From: an uncultured Dorea sp.
GTDB lineage: Bacteria; Bacillota_A; Clostridia; Lachnospirales; Lachnospiraceae
Length of the DNA: 64,000 nucleotides
Assembly: GCA_910578865.1 (NCBI GenBank)
Contig: CAJTRM010000013.1
Span: forward strand, 25,539 to 89,538
Reading direction: 5' to 3'
Shown here piece by piece: positions 39,468 through 48,869 of the stretch. Under the pieces are notes generated by a model. That model was not told the origin of the DNA, searched no databases, and was given only the letters and a program-made list of their open reading frames with translations. Position 1 is the stretch's first letter, and each line of letters starts with the position of its first letter. The translations under genes were made by a program, and so were the position numbers.

Positions 39468-41882
39468 TTAAACTGCCTCTGTTTCAAACACCTTCTGTGC
39501 ATAGTACACAGACTGCATTGCGTCTTTCCCGTAGAAATCTGCCCCGATCAGGTCTGCATATTCCTGATTCAGGACAGCACCACCAACCATAACTTTACAC
39601 CCTGGCTTAGATTTTCGCAATAGCCTAATTGTTTCTTCCATGCTGACGACGGTTGTAGTCATCAGGGCGCTTAAGCCTACCAGCCTTACATCTTCCCGGA
39701 CGGCTGCCTCCACGATCCGCTCAGGAGCCACATCCTTCCCCAGGTCAATCACATCAAAATTATAGTTTTCCAGCAGAACCTTTACAATATTTTTCCCGAT
39801 ATCATGGATATCTCCCTTGACCGTGGCAAGGATCACCTTCTCTTTCACAGCATCCTTCTTCCCACTTTTTTCAAGAGCCTCTTTTAACACTGCAAACGCA
39901 ATCTTGGCGGCGTCTGCGCTCATTAACAGCTGGGGAAGGAATACCGTCCCCTGCTCGAATCCTTTTCCAACCTGATCAAGCGCAGGGATCATCTGCCCAT
40001 TAATAATATCAAGCGGCTCCTCTGCCTCTGCAAGCCTTCTTGCCGCATGATGCGCCTCTTCCTTAAGCCCTCTTTCAATGGCTGCTCTCAGAGGGATCTC
40101 CTTTTTCCCGGGATCTGCCTGAGTTTCCGGTACGGCTGTCTGGTTTCCGTACCGGCGGATATATTCGCTGCAGTTCTCGTCATAATTCATTAATGCACAG
40201 TAAGAATAATACGAACGCATCATATCTTCCGACAGCGGATTTACAATGCCTGCGCTGAGACCGTTGTACAGAGCAAGTGTATAAAAATTCGCATTGACGG
40301 CCGGCCTCAGCGGAAGGCCAAAAGATATATTGGACACTCCCAGTACCGTACATACCCCATATACCTCCCGGACTTCCTTTAAGGCTTCCAGCGTAACCTT
40401 TGCCCCCTGCGGATCTGAGCTTATGGTCATGGCCAGCACATCAATGACAATATCCTTCTTAGGAATGCCGTATTTTGCCGCTTCTTCTATAATCCTGCCG
40501 GCTATGCGGACACGTCCCTTTACATCTCCCGGTATCCCGCCCTCATCCAACGTAAGCCCTACCACCACACCTCCGTACTTCTTAATCAGCGGAAAGACTT
40601 CGTCCATGGACTCCTGTTTCCCGTTTACGGAATTTACCATAGGTTTTCCGTTATAGACCCGCATGGCTGCTTCCATGGATGCCGTATCTACGGTGTCGAT
40701 CTGCAGAGGAAGGCTGATCACGCTCTGAATCCCTGCCACCGCCTCCGTCAGTATTGCTGCTTCATCAATATCCGGAAGCCCCACATTTACATCCAGGATA
40801 TGTGCGCCTGCATCCTGCTGCAGAATCCCCTCCCGTAAAATATAATCCAGATCATGCTCTTTTAAGGCCTGTTTGAATCGTTTTTTCCCGGTAGGGTTGA
40901 TCCTCTCTCCGATGATCACCGGCCGCTCACCAAGGATTACTGCTTTCCCGTAAGAAGATATGATCGTCCTGTTTTTCGGCTTTGGAAGAATCCTGCGGGA
41001 AAATACATCTGACTGCCTCACACGCCTGACCATACTTTTGATGTGTGCAGGAGTTGTACCGCAGCAGCCTCCCACCAATGCTGCCCCTCTCCTTACGATT
41101 TCCTCCATATATCCGGCAAATTCCTCAGGCTCCACATCATAATACACCTCCCCGTCCCTTTGCCTCGGCAGTCCGGCATTGGGCTTTACGATTACCGGTA
41201 TGGACGCGTATTCTGTCACCTCTTCAAGAATCTTAAGCATCTGTTTTGGTCCAAGGCCGCAGTTAATACCCAGAGCATCTACCCTGAGTCCCTCGAGAAG
41301 CGCCACCACAGAAGGTACGTCACCGCCGGTCAGAAGTTTCCCCTTTTCATCAAAGATCATGGTAGCAAACACGGGAAGCTTTGTATTTTCCTTCGCAGCC
41401 AGAATCGCAGCCTTCACTTCATAGGTGTCACTCATCGTCTCAATATGGATCAAATCAGCTCCTGCCTGCTCCCCATAGACTGCCACCTCTTTGAACGCCT
41501 CATAAGCCTCCTCAAATCCCAGATCCCCCATGGGTTTTAACAGCTTTCCTGTAGGGCCTATATCAAGGCCGGCATATACCTCCCGCCCATCCTTTGTTCC
41601 AAGCTCTGCCGCCTTTTTTACATTTTCAACAGACGCCTTCACTATCTGCTCCAGGCTGTATCCTGTATCTTTAAGTTTTAATGCATTGGCCCCAAAAGTA
41701 TTGGAAAGTACAATATCACTTCCGGCTTCGTAATACTGCCTGTGGATATCCACCAGGATATCCCCGTGCTCTATACTCCAGGCCTCCGGAAGTTCCCCCG
41801 GCTTCAAACCCTGCTCCTGCAGCAGGGTTCCTGTTCCCCCGTCAAAAAACAATAGCTCTTTTCCCAATCGTTCCTTCAGCAT
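39468..41882 (-). CDS. metH: Cobalamin-dependent methionine synthase, without activation domain
   Basis: Transfers a methyl group from 5-methyl-THF via cobalamin to homocysteine. It has 804 residues from MLKERLGKELLFF at 41882 (AAAGGAG upstream). Domains in order: homocysteine-binding barrel (GGTGTLLQEQG; Zn-ligand VGGCCGTTPAHI near residue 280), pterin-binding barrel (VIIGERINPTGKKRFKQALK near residue 345), cobalamin cap (near 610-690) and B12-binding fold (KGDIHDIGKNIV with the axial His near residue 700). The SAM-binding reactivation domain is absent and supplied by the next gene upstream. Confidence 0.95.
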   Translation of the reverse strand: MLKERLGKELLFFDGGTGTLLQEQGLKPGELPEAWSIEHGDILVDIHRQYYEAGSDIVLSNTFGANALKLKDTGYSLEQIVKASVENVKKAAELGTKDGREVYAGLDIGPTGKLLKPMGDLGFEEAYEAFKEVAVYGEQAGADLIHIETMSDTYEVKAAILAAKENTKLPVFATMIFDEKGKLLTGGDVPSVVALLEGLRVDALGINCGLGPKQMLKILEEVTEYASIPVIVKPNAGLPRQRDGEVYYDVEPEEFAGYMEEIVRRGAALVGGCCGTTPAHIKSMVRRVRQSDVFSRRILPKPKNRTIISSYGKAVILGERPVIIGERINPTGKKRFKQALKEHDLDYILREGILQQDAGAHILDVNVGLPDIDEAAILTEAVAGIQSVISLPLQIDTVDTASMEAAMRVYNGKPMVNSVNGKQESMDEVFPLIKKYGGVVVGLTLDEGGIPGDVKGRVRIAGRIIEEAAKYGIPKKDIVIDVLAMTISSDPQGAKVTLEALKEVREVYGVCTVLGVSNISFGLPLRPAVNANFYTLALYNGLSAGIVNPLSEDMMRSYYSYCALMNYDENCSEYIRRYGNQTAVPETQADPGKKEIPLRAAIERGLKEEAHHAARRLAEAEEPLDIINGQMIPALDQVGKGFEQGTVFLPQLLMSADAAKIAFAVLKEALEKSGKKDAVKEKVILATVKGDIHDIGKNIVKVLLENYNFDVIDLGKDVAPERIVEAAVREDVRLVGLSALMTTTVVSMEETIRLLRKSKPGCKVMVGGAVLNQEYADLIGADFYGKDAMQSVYYAQKVFETEAV

Positions 41883-41898
41883 ATTCTCTACTCCTTTA

Positions 41899-42543
41899 TC
41901 ATCCCCTGCGATAGATGCAGTCTGTCTTACCGCAGCCTTCACATCCTCCGGAATGGCACGTTGTCTCCCCCCTCCCAAGCCCGATCACCGCTGTCACAGA
42001 CTTCGTCGGCGCCAGCATATTGCCGCCGGTCATTGAAAGGCCGATCTTCTTTGTACTGTCCAGCATCCGGAGTATCTCTCCCTGGTGCTCTATAGAGAAA
42101 TCCCCATATCCCGGGCTAAACCTGGGGCGAAGATCATAGCCATGACTCTTCATCTGTACCCTCAGTTCCTCCTGCCATCCGTCCAGATATTCCTCCAGAT
42201 CAGCGGCCGCACAGGCCTGCAGCACTACTGCCCTTGCCATGTCCGTATACGAATACCTCCGAAGCAGCCGGTCTGTCTCCACTCCTAACGTAGCCCCAAG
42301 CAATACTATCTTTTCGCAGCCCTTCAGGTTCTGCGAGAGGTCTCTGCTATGAATCCTCAAGCTGTCAATCCCAATCCAATCCGCCTCCGGTACCGTAAAT
42401 CTAAAAATGCGATAGATGATCCTCTTCTCAGCCACCTGGTCAAGTTCGCCAAACGATTCCAAAACCAGTGCGAGTGTCTTATCATCTACCGCACGACTTC
42501 CATACCCCAAGTAACGAATTGCTTCTTTCGTCCTTGTATACAT
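41899..42543 (-). CDS. Methionine synthase activation-domain protein
   Basis: A 214-residue stand-alone reactivation module for MetH, which uses SAM to remethylate inactivated cob(II)alamin. Seen: a central RPRFSPGYGDFSIEHQGEIL motif near residue 140, which corresponds to the RxxxGYxxxPxH signature of the MetH C-terminal domain, and a Cys-rich C-terminus (TTCHSGGCEGCGKTDC) that may bind a metal or cluster. AAGGAA precedes the ATG. It lies between metF and metH with gaps of 9 and 16 bases. Confidence 0.88.
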   Translation of the reverse strand: MYTRTKEAIRYLGYGSRAVDDKTLALVLESFGELDQVAEKRIIYRIFRFTVPEADWIGIDSLRIHSRDLSQNLKGCEKIVLLGATLGVETDRLLRRYSYTDMARAVVLQACAAADLEEYLDGWQEELRVQMKSHGYDLRPRFSPGYGDFSIEHQGEILRMLDSTKKIGLSMTGGNMLAPTKSVTAVIGLGRGETTCHSGGCEGCGKTDCIYRRG

Positions 42544-42552
42544 ATGTTTTCC

Positions 42553-43422
42553 TTACACTTTCACAATCTCTGACAAATTCTCCATAATAGCTTCCGCCAC
42601 CTCCGGCTTATTCATGGAATATACATGAATATGGTTGATGCCATTGGCGATCAGGTCAATGATCTGATCCGTCGCATACGCAATACCGGCCTGCTGCATT
42701 GCCTTCGGGTCATCACCGAAACGATCCACGATTGCGCGGAAACGTTCCGGAAGAGCCGTCCCTGACAGCGCACAGATCCGGCGGATCTGTTTTCCGTTTG
42801 TAACCGGCATAATCCCCGGCAGCACCGGAACCGTAATCCCCTTTTCCCGGATACGGTACAGGAAATTGTATAAAATATGATTGTCAAAAAACATCTGTGT
42901 CGTCAGAAAATCAACACCGCAATCTACCTTTTTCTTCAGATTATCGATGTCATCCTTCTTATGCTCTGCCTCAACATGCCCTTCCGGATAACATGCCGCG
43001 CCAATGCAGAAATCCCCTTCTTTTTTTATGTCTTCAATCAGTTCACTGGCATAACGGTACTGGTTGGGAAGCGGAAATGCATGCTCATCCGGTATGTCCC
43101 CTCTGAGAGCCAGGACATTTTCTATCCCATGCTCCTTAAGCTGATCGATCACCTGATGTACCGCTTCCCTGGTGGAGGAAACGCAGGTCAGGTGCGCCAG
43201 GCTTGTAACCTTGAGTTCATTGCTCATGTAAGAGGCAATATTGACTGTATTTTTGCTTGTTCCGCCTCCGGCGCCGTAAGTCACACTGACAAACGACGGC
43301 TTCAGCGCAGCAATCTTCTCTGTGGCAGATCTCACACTTTCATACCCCGCATCCGTCTTAGGCGGAAACACCTCAAAAGAAATATGCGGATCTGTACTTT
43401 TTAGTATCTCTTTTATCTTCAT
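42553..43422 (-). CDS. metF: Methylenetetrahydrofolate reductase
   Basis: A 289-residue flavoprotein that makes 5-methyl-THF for MetH. Seen: FEVFPPKTDAGYESVRSATE, SVTYGAGGGTSKNTVNIA near residue 45, HLTCVSSTREAV, LALRGDIP and a late DFLTTQMFFDN. Length is normal for the bacterial enzyme. GGGAG is the ribosome site. It heads the metF/activator/metH run, which is coherent with methionine synthesis. Confidence 0.95.
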   Translation of the reverse strand: MKIKEILKSTDPHISFEVFPPKTDAGYESVRSATEKIAALKPSFVSVTYGAGGGTSKNTVNIASYMSNELKVTSLAHLTCVSSTREAVHQVIDQLKEHGIENVLALRGDIPDEHAFPLPNQYRYASELIEDIKKEGDFCIGAACYPEGHVEAEHKKDDIDNLKKKVDCGVDFLTTQMFFDNHILYNFLYRIREKGITVPVLPGIMPVTNGKQIRRICALSGTALPERFRAIVDRFGDDPKAMQQAGIAYATDQIIDLIANGINHIHVYSMNKPEVAEAIMENLSEIVKV

Positions 43423-43465
43423 GTTGTTCTCCCTGATGTCCTTCGGTATCTCTCATGCTGTACGA

Positions 43466-44902
43466 CTACATATTTTCGTACAGTTCTTCATATTGCTTCG
43501 CAGAACTCTTCCAGGAAAAGTCTCTTGACATCCCCTGTTCTACGATCTTATTCCAGTCTCTCTTTTTATCATAATAAATTCGCTCCGCATATCGGATCGT
43601 ACCCAGCATCTCATGGGCATTGTAGTTTGTAAAGCTGAAGCCCGTACCGGTCTTTTCAAACTCATTGTACGCCTCTACCGTATCCTTCAGGCCTCCTGTC
43701 TCTCTCACGATCGGAACCGTCCCATACCGTAAGCTCATCAACTGGCTCAGTCCGCACGGTTCAAACAGCGACGGCATAAGGAATGCATCACATGCTGCAT
43801 AGATCTTATGGGACATGGCCTCCGAATAATAAATATTCGCAGACACCTTCCCTGGATATTTCCATGCAAAGTGACGGAACATATTTTCATACTGCTCCTC
43901 GCCGGTTCCGAGCACGACGATCTGCACCGCATCCTGACACAGCTCGTCCATCACATAGGCTACAAGGTCAAAGCCCTTCTGATCCGTAAGTCTGGAAACC
44001 ACACCGATCATCATCGTCTTGTGGTCTCTCTCAAGTCCCAGTTCTTCCTGAAGTGCCGTTTTATTCTTAATTTTTTCCTTCCTGAAATTTTCTATGTTGT
44101 AGTTTCTTACAATATGCTTGTCTGTTTCCGGATCATAATCTTCGTAATCAATTCCGTTTACAATGCCGGAAAGGCAATTTGCACGCGCATTCATAAGACC
44201 GTCCAGCCGTTCTCCATAAAACGGCATTTTAATCTCTTCCGCATAAGTATTACTTACCGTCGTGATACGGTCAGCATACACGATACCACCTTTCAGGTAG
44301 TTGGCATCCTTGTATGCCTCCAATTTATCCGGTGCAAAATAATACTGCGGAAGCCCTGTGATATCTCTGACGCGCTTTGTGTCCCAGGTACCCTGGAACT
44401 TCAGGTTATGAATGGTCATAATTGTCTTGATCCCACGATACCACTCATTCCCGTACCGGAAATTATCCAGATAGATCGGCACAAGGCCTGTCTGCCAGTC
44501 ATGGCAGTGGATAATATCGGGTCTGAAATCAATTAACGGAAGTGCACTCAGAACTGCCTTTGAGAAAAATGCAAATTTTTCGATATCTGCATACATATCC
44601 CCATACGGCGCAAACCCGTTAAAGTAATATTCATTATCTATAAAATAGAACGTAATTCCATCGTACTTTAACTCTAAAATCCCTACGTATTGTTTTCTCC
44701 AATTCAAGTCCATGTAAAAATGCGTCGCATACTCCAGCTTTTCCTTCCACACATCCTTCATGCACATATACTTCGGTAGCATAACCCGTACATCATATTT
44801 TTCCTGATCAAAATATTTTGGCAAAGATCCAACGACATCTGCCAGTCCTCCTGTTTTAATAAACGGTACTGACTCTGAAGCCGCAAATAGTATTTTTTTC
44901 AT
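43466..44902 (-). CDS. glgA: Glycogen synthase
   Basis: Elongates alpha-1,4-glucan using ADP-glucose. It has 478 residues, GT5 family. Seen: the N-terminal AASESVPFIKTGGLADVVGSLPK with the KTGGL ADP-glucose motif near residue 15, HCHDWQTGLVP, and the C-terminal PSLFEPCGLSQLMSLRYG with EPCGL near residue 375. GGGAGGAAG precedes the ATG. No other glg genes are nearby. It sits 65 bases after spo0A and may have its own start at an ATTATA-complement -10 at 44936-44941, which is weakly supported. Confidence 0.95.
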   Translation of the reverse strand: MKKILFAASESVPFIKTGGLADVVGSLPKYFDQEKYDVRVMLPKYMCMKDVWKEKLEYATHFYMDLNWRKQYVGILELKYDGITFYFIDNEYYFNGFAPYGDMYADIEKFAFFSKAVLSALPLIDFRPDIIHCHDWQTGLVPIYLDNFRYGNEWYRGIKTIMTIHNLKFQGTWDTKRVRDITGLPQYYFAPDKLEAYKDANYLKGGIVYADRITTVSNTYAEEIKMPFYGERLDGLMNARANCLSGIVNGIDYEDYDPETDKHIVRNYNIENFRKEKIKNKTALQEELGLERDHKTMMIGVVSRLTDQKGFDLVAYVMDELCQDAVQIVVLGTGEEQYENMFRHFAWKYPGKVSANIYYSEAMSHKIYAACDAFLMPSLFEPCGLSQLMSLRYGTVPIVRETGGLKDTVEAYNEFEKTGTGFSFTNYNAHEMLGTIRYAERIYYDKKRDWNKIVEQGMSRDFSWKSSAKQYEELYENM

Positions 44903-44967
44903 TGCTCTTCCTCCCGACTCTCACGATATAGAACCATTATACCGTATTTTTATCAGAAAAAAAAGCC

Positions 44968-45759
44968 CTATCTGTTTTTATATTCTAAACGGATCGTATC
45001 CGCAATCAATGCGATAAACTCCGAATTCGTAGGCTTTCCTTTTCCATTGCTCACTGTATATCCGAATAAATCATCCAGTGTATCTAATTTTCCCCTGCTC
45101 CATGCCACTTCTATAGCATGCCTGATGGCCCTCTCCACACGGCTGGCAGTTGTCTGGTGCATCTTAGCTACCGTCGGGTACAGCACTTTGGTAATCGCAT
45201 TCAGGACATCCATGTCCTCAACTGCCATTATGATGGCGTCTCTTAAGTAATGATAGCCTTTAATATGTGCGGGAATCCCGATCTCATGGATCATATCCGT
45301 CACCCGGGACTCCAGGTTCATTTCCATCTGCGGCGTCAGGCCGGCATCGCTCCCTGACAGCTGCTTTACTTCATGTCGCACAGACATATTGGCATTCTTG
45401 ATGCGGCTTAGAACCATCTCATTATTAAAAGGCTTTAAAATGTAGTAGCTTGCTCCTTTCTTGAAGGCGTCTTCTGTAATTCTCTCTTGTCCGATAGCGG
45501 TGATCACAATAAAATCAGGATGTTTGCCGAGCTCTCTGTTATTATTCACGAGCTCCATTACGCTTAAGCCGTCCATTTTCGGCATAATCAAATCAAGAAG
45601 AACAACATCCGGCTGTTTATCCTTGATCATCGTGTAGGCGTCTTCGCCGTTATTCGCCTTTCCCACCAGTTTTAGTTCCTTGTCGGCGTCAATTATTTCG
45701 CCAAGTAAATCCAGAATTCTTTCATTATCATCGGCAATTGCCACGTTTATTTCACCCAT
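44968..45759 (-). CDS. spo0A: Sporulation master regulator Spo0A
   Basis: A 263-residue response regulator that starts sporulation. Seen: receiver domain VAIADDNERILDLLGEIID with the acidic pair at residues 10-11, phosphorylation Asp56 in VVLLDLIMPKMDG, and Lys in YILKPFNNE. The C-terminal DNA-binding domain is complete (IGIPAHIKGYHYLRDAI, then TASRVERAIRHAIEVAWSRG). AAAGGAGG precedes the ATG. The upstream 253 bases hold a sigma-A promoter, a sigma-H-like promoter and two perfect 0A boxes. Confidence 0.98.
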   Translation of the reverse strand: MGEINVAIADDNERILDLLGEIIDADKELKLVGKANNGEDAYTMIKDKQPDVVLLDLIMPKMDGLSVMELVNNNRELGKHPDFIVITAIGQERITEDAFKKGASYYILKPFNNEMVLSRIKNANMSVRHEVKQLSGSDAGLTPQMEMNLESRVTDMIHEIGIPAHIKGYHYLRDAIIMAVEDMDVLNAITKVLYPTVAKMHQTTASRVERAIRHAIEVAWSRGKLDTLDDLFGYTVSNGKGKPTNSEFIALIADTIRLEYKNR

Positions 45760-45812
45760 TATGTGAAATACCTCCTTTCTCTAAGAAAAACCACACGAAA
45801 CCGTCAAGTGTC

Positions 45813-45841
45813 ATTATATATTTCGCTATATTCTAAAGCAA
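45813..45841 (-). promoter_or_regulatory. Sigma-A promoter of spo0A
   Basis: On the minus strand: -35 TTGCTT (45841-45836), 17 bases, -10 TATAAT (45818-45813), 53 bases before the ATG. Confidence 0.7.
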
Positions 45842-45896
45842 GAAATTATTGTCGTAAAACACTGACAGCATACGACTTGTTTTTTAAATTTCTCCA

Positions 45897-45926
45897 AATT
45901 TCTACATTTTTTTTGGTTTTTCCTGA
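45897..45926 (-). promoter_or_regulatory. Sigma-H-like promoter of spo0A
   Basis: On the minus strand: TCAGGAAAA (45926-45918), 12 bases, GTAGAAATT (45905-45897). It matches the sigma-H pattern AGGA / GAAT with one mismatch in each element. spo0A of B. subtilis is known to use a sigma-H promoter upstream of its vegetative one. Confidence 0.4.
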
Positions 45927-45980
45927 AGCGCCACACCGTCCCTAAAAATGGTACTTTGTGTAAATTCCGCTTTTTTCCAG

Positions 45981-46005
45981 TGTCGAATGTGAAAAATATG
46001 TCGAA
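45981..46005. promoter_or_regulatory. Pair of 0A boxes upstream of spo0A
   Basis: Two exact TGTCGAA 7-mers at 45981-45987 and 45999-46005, same orientation, 18 bases start to start. A third, one-mismatch box TGTCGTA lies at 45850-45856 near the sigma-A -35. The pair lies about 230 bases before spo0A and within 10 bases of the spoIVB stop. Confidence 0.7.
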
Positions 46006-46012
46006 AGTTTAT

Positions 46013-47086
46013 TTACTCCCTGGCCTGCTCCAGCATCGTTTCTACAAATATCCCATAACCTCTCGCCGGATCATTGACGAATACATGTGTTACCGCGCCG
46101 ATCAGCTTTCCGTCCTGTATGATCGGTGAACCGGACATTCCCTGCACGATACCGCCGGTCACTTTCAGAAGCCCGGGGTCTGTTACCTCGAGTACGATCC
46201 CTTTATTGATCTCACTGGCATTCGTATCAACCTGAAGAATCTCTACTTCATATTCCTTCACACTCCCCTCCACAGCGCAGCGGATCACAGCAGGCCCTTC
46301 CTTGATTTCCTCCTTGGCTGCAGTCTCCACCGGCGTCTGATCTGAAAACAAGGCATCAATGCGCTGGATACTGCCGAAAATCCCAGCCTCTGTATTTTGG
46401 GTGATTTTTCCAAGGACATTATAATTATTATATACAATAATTCCTTCCATTCCCCCAGGTGTTCCATGCTCTCCTCTCTGGATATCCTTAATACTGGTGG
46501 TGTATACAGTACCTCCCTCTATATCCAGAAGCTCGTTGGTATCTACATCATGGATGCCATGCCCAAGAGCTCCAAACCGGCTGTTCGTATCAAGAAATGT
46601 TACTGTCCCAAGCCCCTGTGCATTGTCTCTCACCCAGATGCCCAGCTTATACTCGCCGGCATTTAATCGAACTGCCTTCGTCTTAATATCGATATATTCC
46701 TGGTTTCGGTTAACCCTAAGTACCACCTCTTCCTGATCAATCCGCCCGATTTCCTCGATCAGCTCCTTCTTGGTGTCCACTTCCTGCCCGTCAATGGCTA
46801 CGATATAATCTCCCGGTTTTACCAGATGTTTTGACGGGTCATAGGACATCCCGTCCATGCCCTTGATCTCATCAGTTCCGAGCACCATGACTCCCTCTGT
46901 CTCCAGATAGATCCCGATAGGCATTCCCCCGGGGATCACCATCGTCTGGTCGGAAGCCGCGGCGCTGACCTCCCGGCGCAGCCGGTCCTGTTCTTTTTCG
47001 ATCAGATAATAGCTTCCGCCTGTAAACACAGTAAATGTGACAATCATAATTAAAATTTTACGATACCAGTACCTTCTTATGTTCAT
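46013..47086 (-). CDS. spoIVB: SpoIVB serine peptidase
   Basis: A forespore-secreted peptidase that cleaves SpoIVFA and so triggers pro-sigma-K processing. It has 357 residues. Seen: an N-terminal membrane anchor (residues 9-28), a PDZ domain around YIVAIDGQEVDTKKELIEEI, catalytic His in RFGALGHGIHDVDT near residue 190, and Ser in QGMSGSPIIQDGKLIGAVTH near residue 320. The ATG follows AGGAGG. The pair spoIVB-spo0A is conserved in sporulating Firmicutes. Confidence 0.96.
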   Translation of the reverse strand: MNIRRYWYRKILIMIVTFTVFTGGSYYLIEKEQDRLRREVSAAASDQTMVIPGGMPIGIYLETEGVMVLGTDEIKGMDGMSYDPSKHLVKPGDYIVAIDGQEVDTKKELIEEIGRIDQEEVVLRVNRNQEYIDIKTKAVRLNAGEYKLGIWVRDNAQGLGTVTFLDTNSRFGALGHGIHDVDTNELLDIEGGTVYTTSIKDIQRGEHGTPGGMEGIIVYNNYNVLGKITQNTEAGIFGSIQRIDALFSDQTPVETAAKEEIKEGPAVIRCAVEGSVKEYEVEILQVDTNASEINKGIVLEVTDPGLLKVTGGIVQGMSGSPIIQDGKLIGAVTHVFVNDPARGYGIFVETMLEQARE

Positions 47087-47113
47087 ACTGCCGATCCTCC
47101 TGCCCTCTGTAAT

Positions 47114-47150
47114 AGAAAAAGGATATCCTTTTCTTTATTAGGATATCCTT
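47114..47150 (-). terminator. Terminator between recN and spoIVB
   Basis: Read on the minus strand: AAGGATATCCT, a 10-base loop, AGGATATCCTT, then TTTCT. It ends the argR-recN transcript, so spoIVB must use its own forespore promoter; none was convincingly found. Confidence 0.8.
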
Positions 47151-47180
47151 ACTTATTATGTGAAGTTTTTCTGATTTCAA

Positions 47181-48860
47181 TCAGGATTCTCGAATCTGTT
47201 TTGCAAGCTGTTTCATTTCTTTTGCATTTTCAAGCACTGCGTCTGTAATCTTTACACCGCCCAGGAGCCGGGCCAGCTCACTGATCGTATCCTTCTCGTC
47301 CAGGCGGCGGATACCTGTGGTAGTATCCTTTTGATCCACCTTTTTTTCAATCACAAAATGATAGTCTGCCATAGCTGCGATCTGGGCAAGATGCGTAATG
47401 CAGATGACCTGATGACTCCTGCCGATGACTGCCATCTTCTCCGATACCTTCTGGGCGGTCCGGCCGCTGATTCCCACATCAATCTCATCAAAAATCAATG
47501 TCTCAACGGCATCTCTGTCTGCCATTACGGTTTTGATGGCAAGCATGATCCTTGACAGTTCTCCGCCGGAAGCCACATCCACAAGCGGTTTCACAGGCTG
47601 GCCAGGGTTCAGGGAAACCATGAATTCCACATCGTCTAGCCCGTCCGCCATACATTCTGTCCTCTCTCCAAACCGGATTTCAAACTGCACATCCGGGAAA
47701 TTCAATTCCTTTAGGCCCCCACAGATCGCCTGCTCCAGAATGACCGCCTGTTCCTTCCTGATAGCTGAAAGCTCTGCCGCGTTACGGAGCAATTCTTCCT
47801 TTGCCTGTTCACAGTCAGAATTTAATTTTGAAATATACGTCTCGTAATCTTCCAGTTTTCTTATTTTCTCTGACTGCTCCTGACAATATGTAAGAATCTC
47901 CTCGATACTGTTTCCATATTTTACTTTCAGGTGATTGATCTCATTCAGACGGTTTTCCGTATCGTACAGTTCCTCCTCCGAGCACTCGCAAGATTGGCTG
48001 TAATCCGATAACTCCCGGTTGAAATCGTTTAACAGGCCGTCCACCTCCACCAGCTGTCCGTACAGTTCTTCCGCCCTCCCGTCATATTCCCTGATATCTG
48101 ACAGGGCACGGATCGCACGGCTTAAACACTCACTGGCGCTTGAACCGTCCCCGCTGGTATAATTATAAGCTTCCGCCGCACCGTCTGCAATCCTTTTACT
48201 GTTTACCATAAACCGGTAATCTGCCTCCAGACTCTCGTCCTCTCCGGGCCTTAAGTCTGCCTTCTCGATCTCAGATACTTCAAACTGCAAAAATGACAAT
48301 TCCTTCGCCCTGCCGGACTCATCCATATCTGCCTCATCCAGTTCTTTTTTGCACATCCGGAACCTGCGGCAGGACTCTGCCGTCTTTTCTTTCGCATCAT
48401 TTACATATTCTCTTGCAAATGCGTCCACGATCCCCAGATGATTCTTGCGATACAGCAGAGACTGATGCTCATGCTGCCCATGGATATCGATCAGGATCTC
48501 CGCCGCCTCTTTCAGCCGGGCCATGGTCACAGTCTCTCCGTTGATCCTGCTGGCACTCCTTCCTTCCATCAGACGCCTGGACAGAACCACCCTGCCCTCA
48601 TCAGGGAAAATATCCAGTTCCTTCAGCCGTTCTTCCTGACCGGCATGTTCAAGCTGAAAAGCAAGTTCCACAAAACCATAATCTGTTCCCTTACGGATCA
48701 TATCCTTCGTATATCTGCCCCCCAGCGCAAGATTTACCGAACCGAGGATGATTGATTTCCCCGCCCCTGTCTCACCGGTCAGTATATTAAGGCCTTCCTT
48801 GAATTCTACTTCGATCTCGTCAATCAATGCGAGATTTTTTACATATAAACGTTGTAACAT
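47181..48860 (-). CDS. recN: DNA repair protein RecN
   Basis: An SMC-like ATPase in double-strand break repair, 559 residues. Seen: Walker A TGETGAGKSIILGSVNLALG near residue 28, long coiled coil from about residue 155 to 370, signature VASGGELSRIMLAIKTV near residue 430, and Walker B TLIFDEIDVGISGRTAQKV. The start MLQRLYVKNLALIDEIEVEF is typical. No LexA box was seen upstream, consistent with transcription from argR. Confidence 0.96.
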   Translation of the reverse strand: MLQRLYVKNLALIDEIEVEFKEGLNILTGETGAGKSIILGSVNLALGGRYTKDMIRKGTDYGFVELAFQLEHAGQEERLKELDIFPDEGRVVLSRRLMEGRSASRINGETVTMARLKEAAEILIDIHGQHEHQSLLYRKNHLGIVDAFAREYVNDAKEKTAESCRRFRMCKKELDEADMDESGRAKELSFLQFEVSEIEKADLRPGEDESLEADYRFMVNSKRIADGAAEAYNYTSGDGSSASECLSRAIRALSDIREYDGRAEELYGQLVEVDGLLNDFNRELSDYSQSCECSEEELYDTENRLNEINHLKVKYGNSIEEILTYCQEQSEKIRKLEDYETYISKLNSDCEQAKEELLRNAAELSAIRKEQAVILEQAICGGLKELNFPDVQFEIRFGERTECMADGLDDVEFMVSLNPGQPVKPLVDVASGGELSRIMLAIKTVMADRDAVETLIFDEIDVGISGRTAQKVSEKMAVIGRSHQVICITHLAQIAAMADYHFVIEKKVDQKDTTTGIRRLDEKDTISELARLLGGVKITDAVLENAKEMKQLAKQIRES

Positions 48861-48869
48861 CTGCCACTC

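Noticed and set aside
43423..43465. SAM or cobalamin riboswitch before metF
   Set aside because: The gap to glgA is only 43 bases, too short for either, and no conserved core is present.
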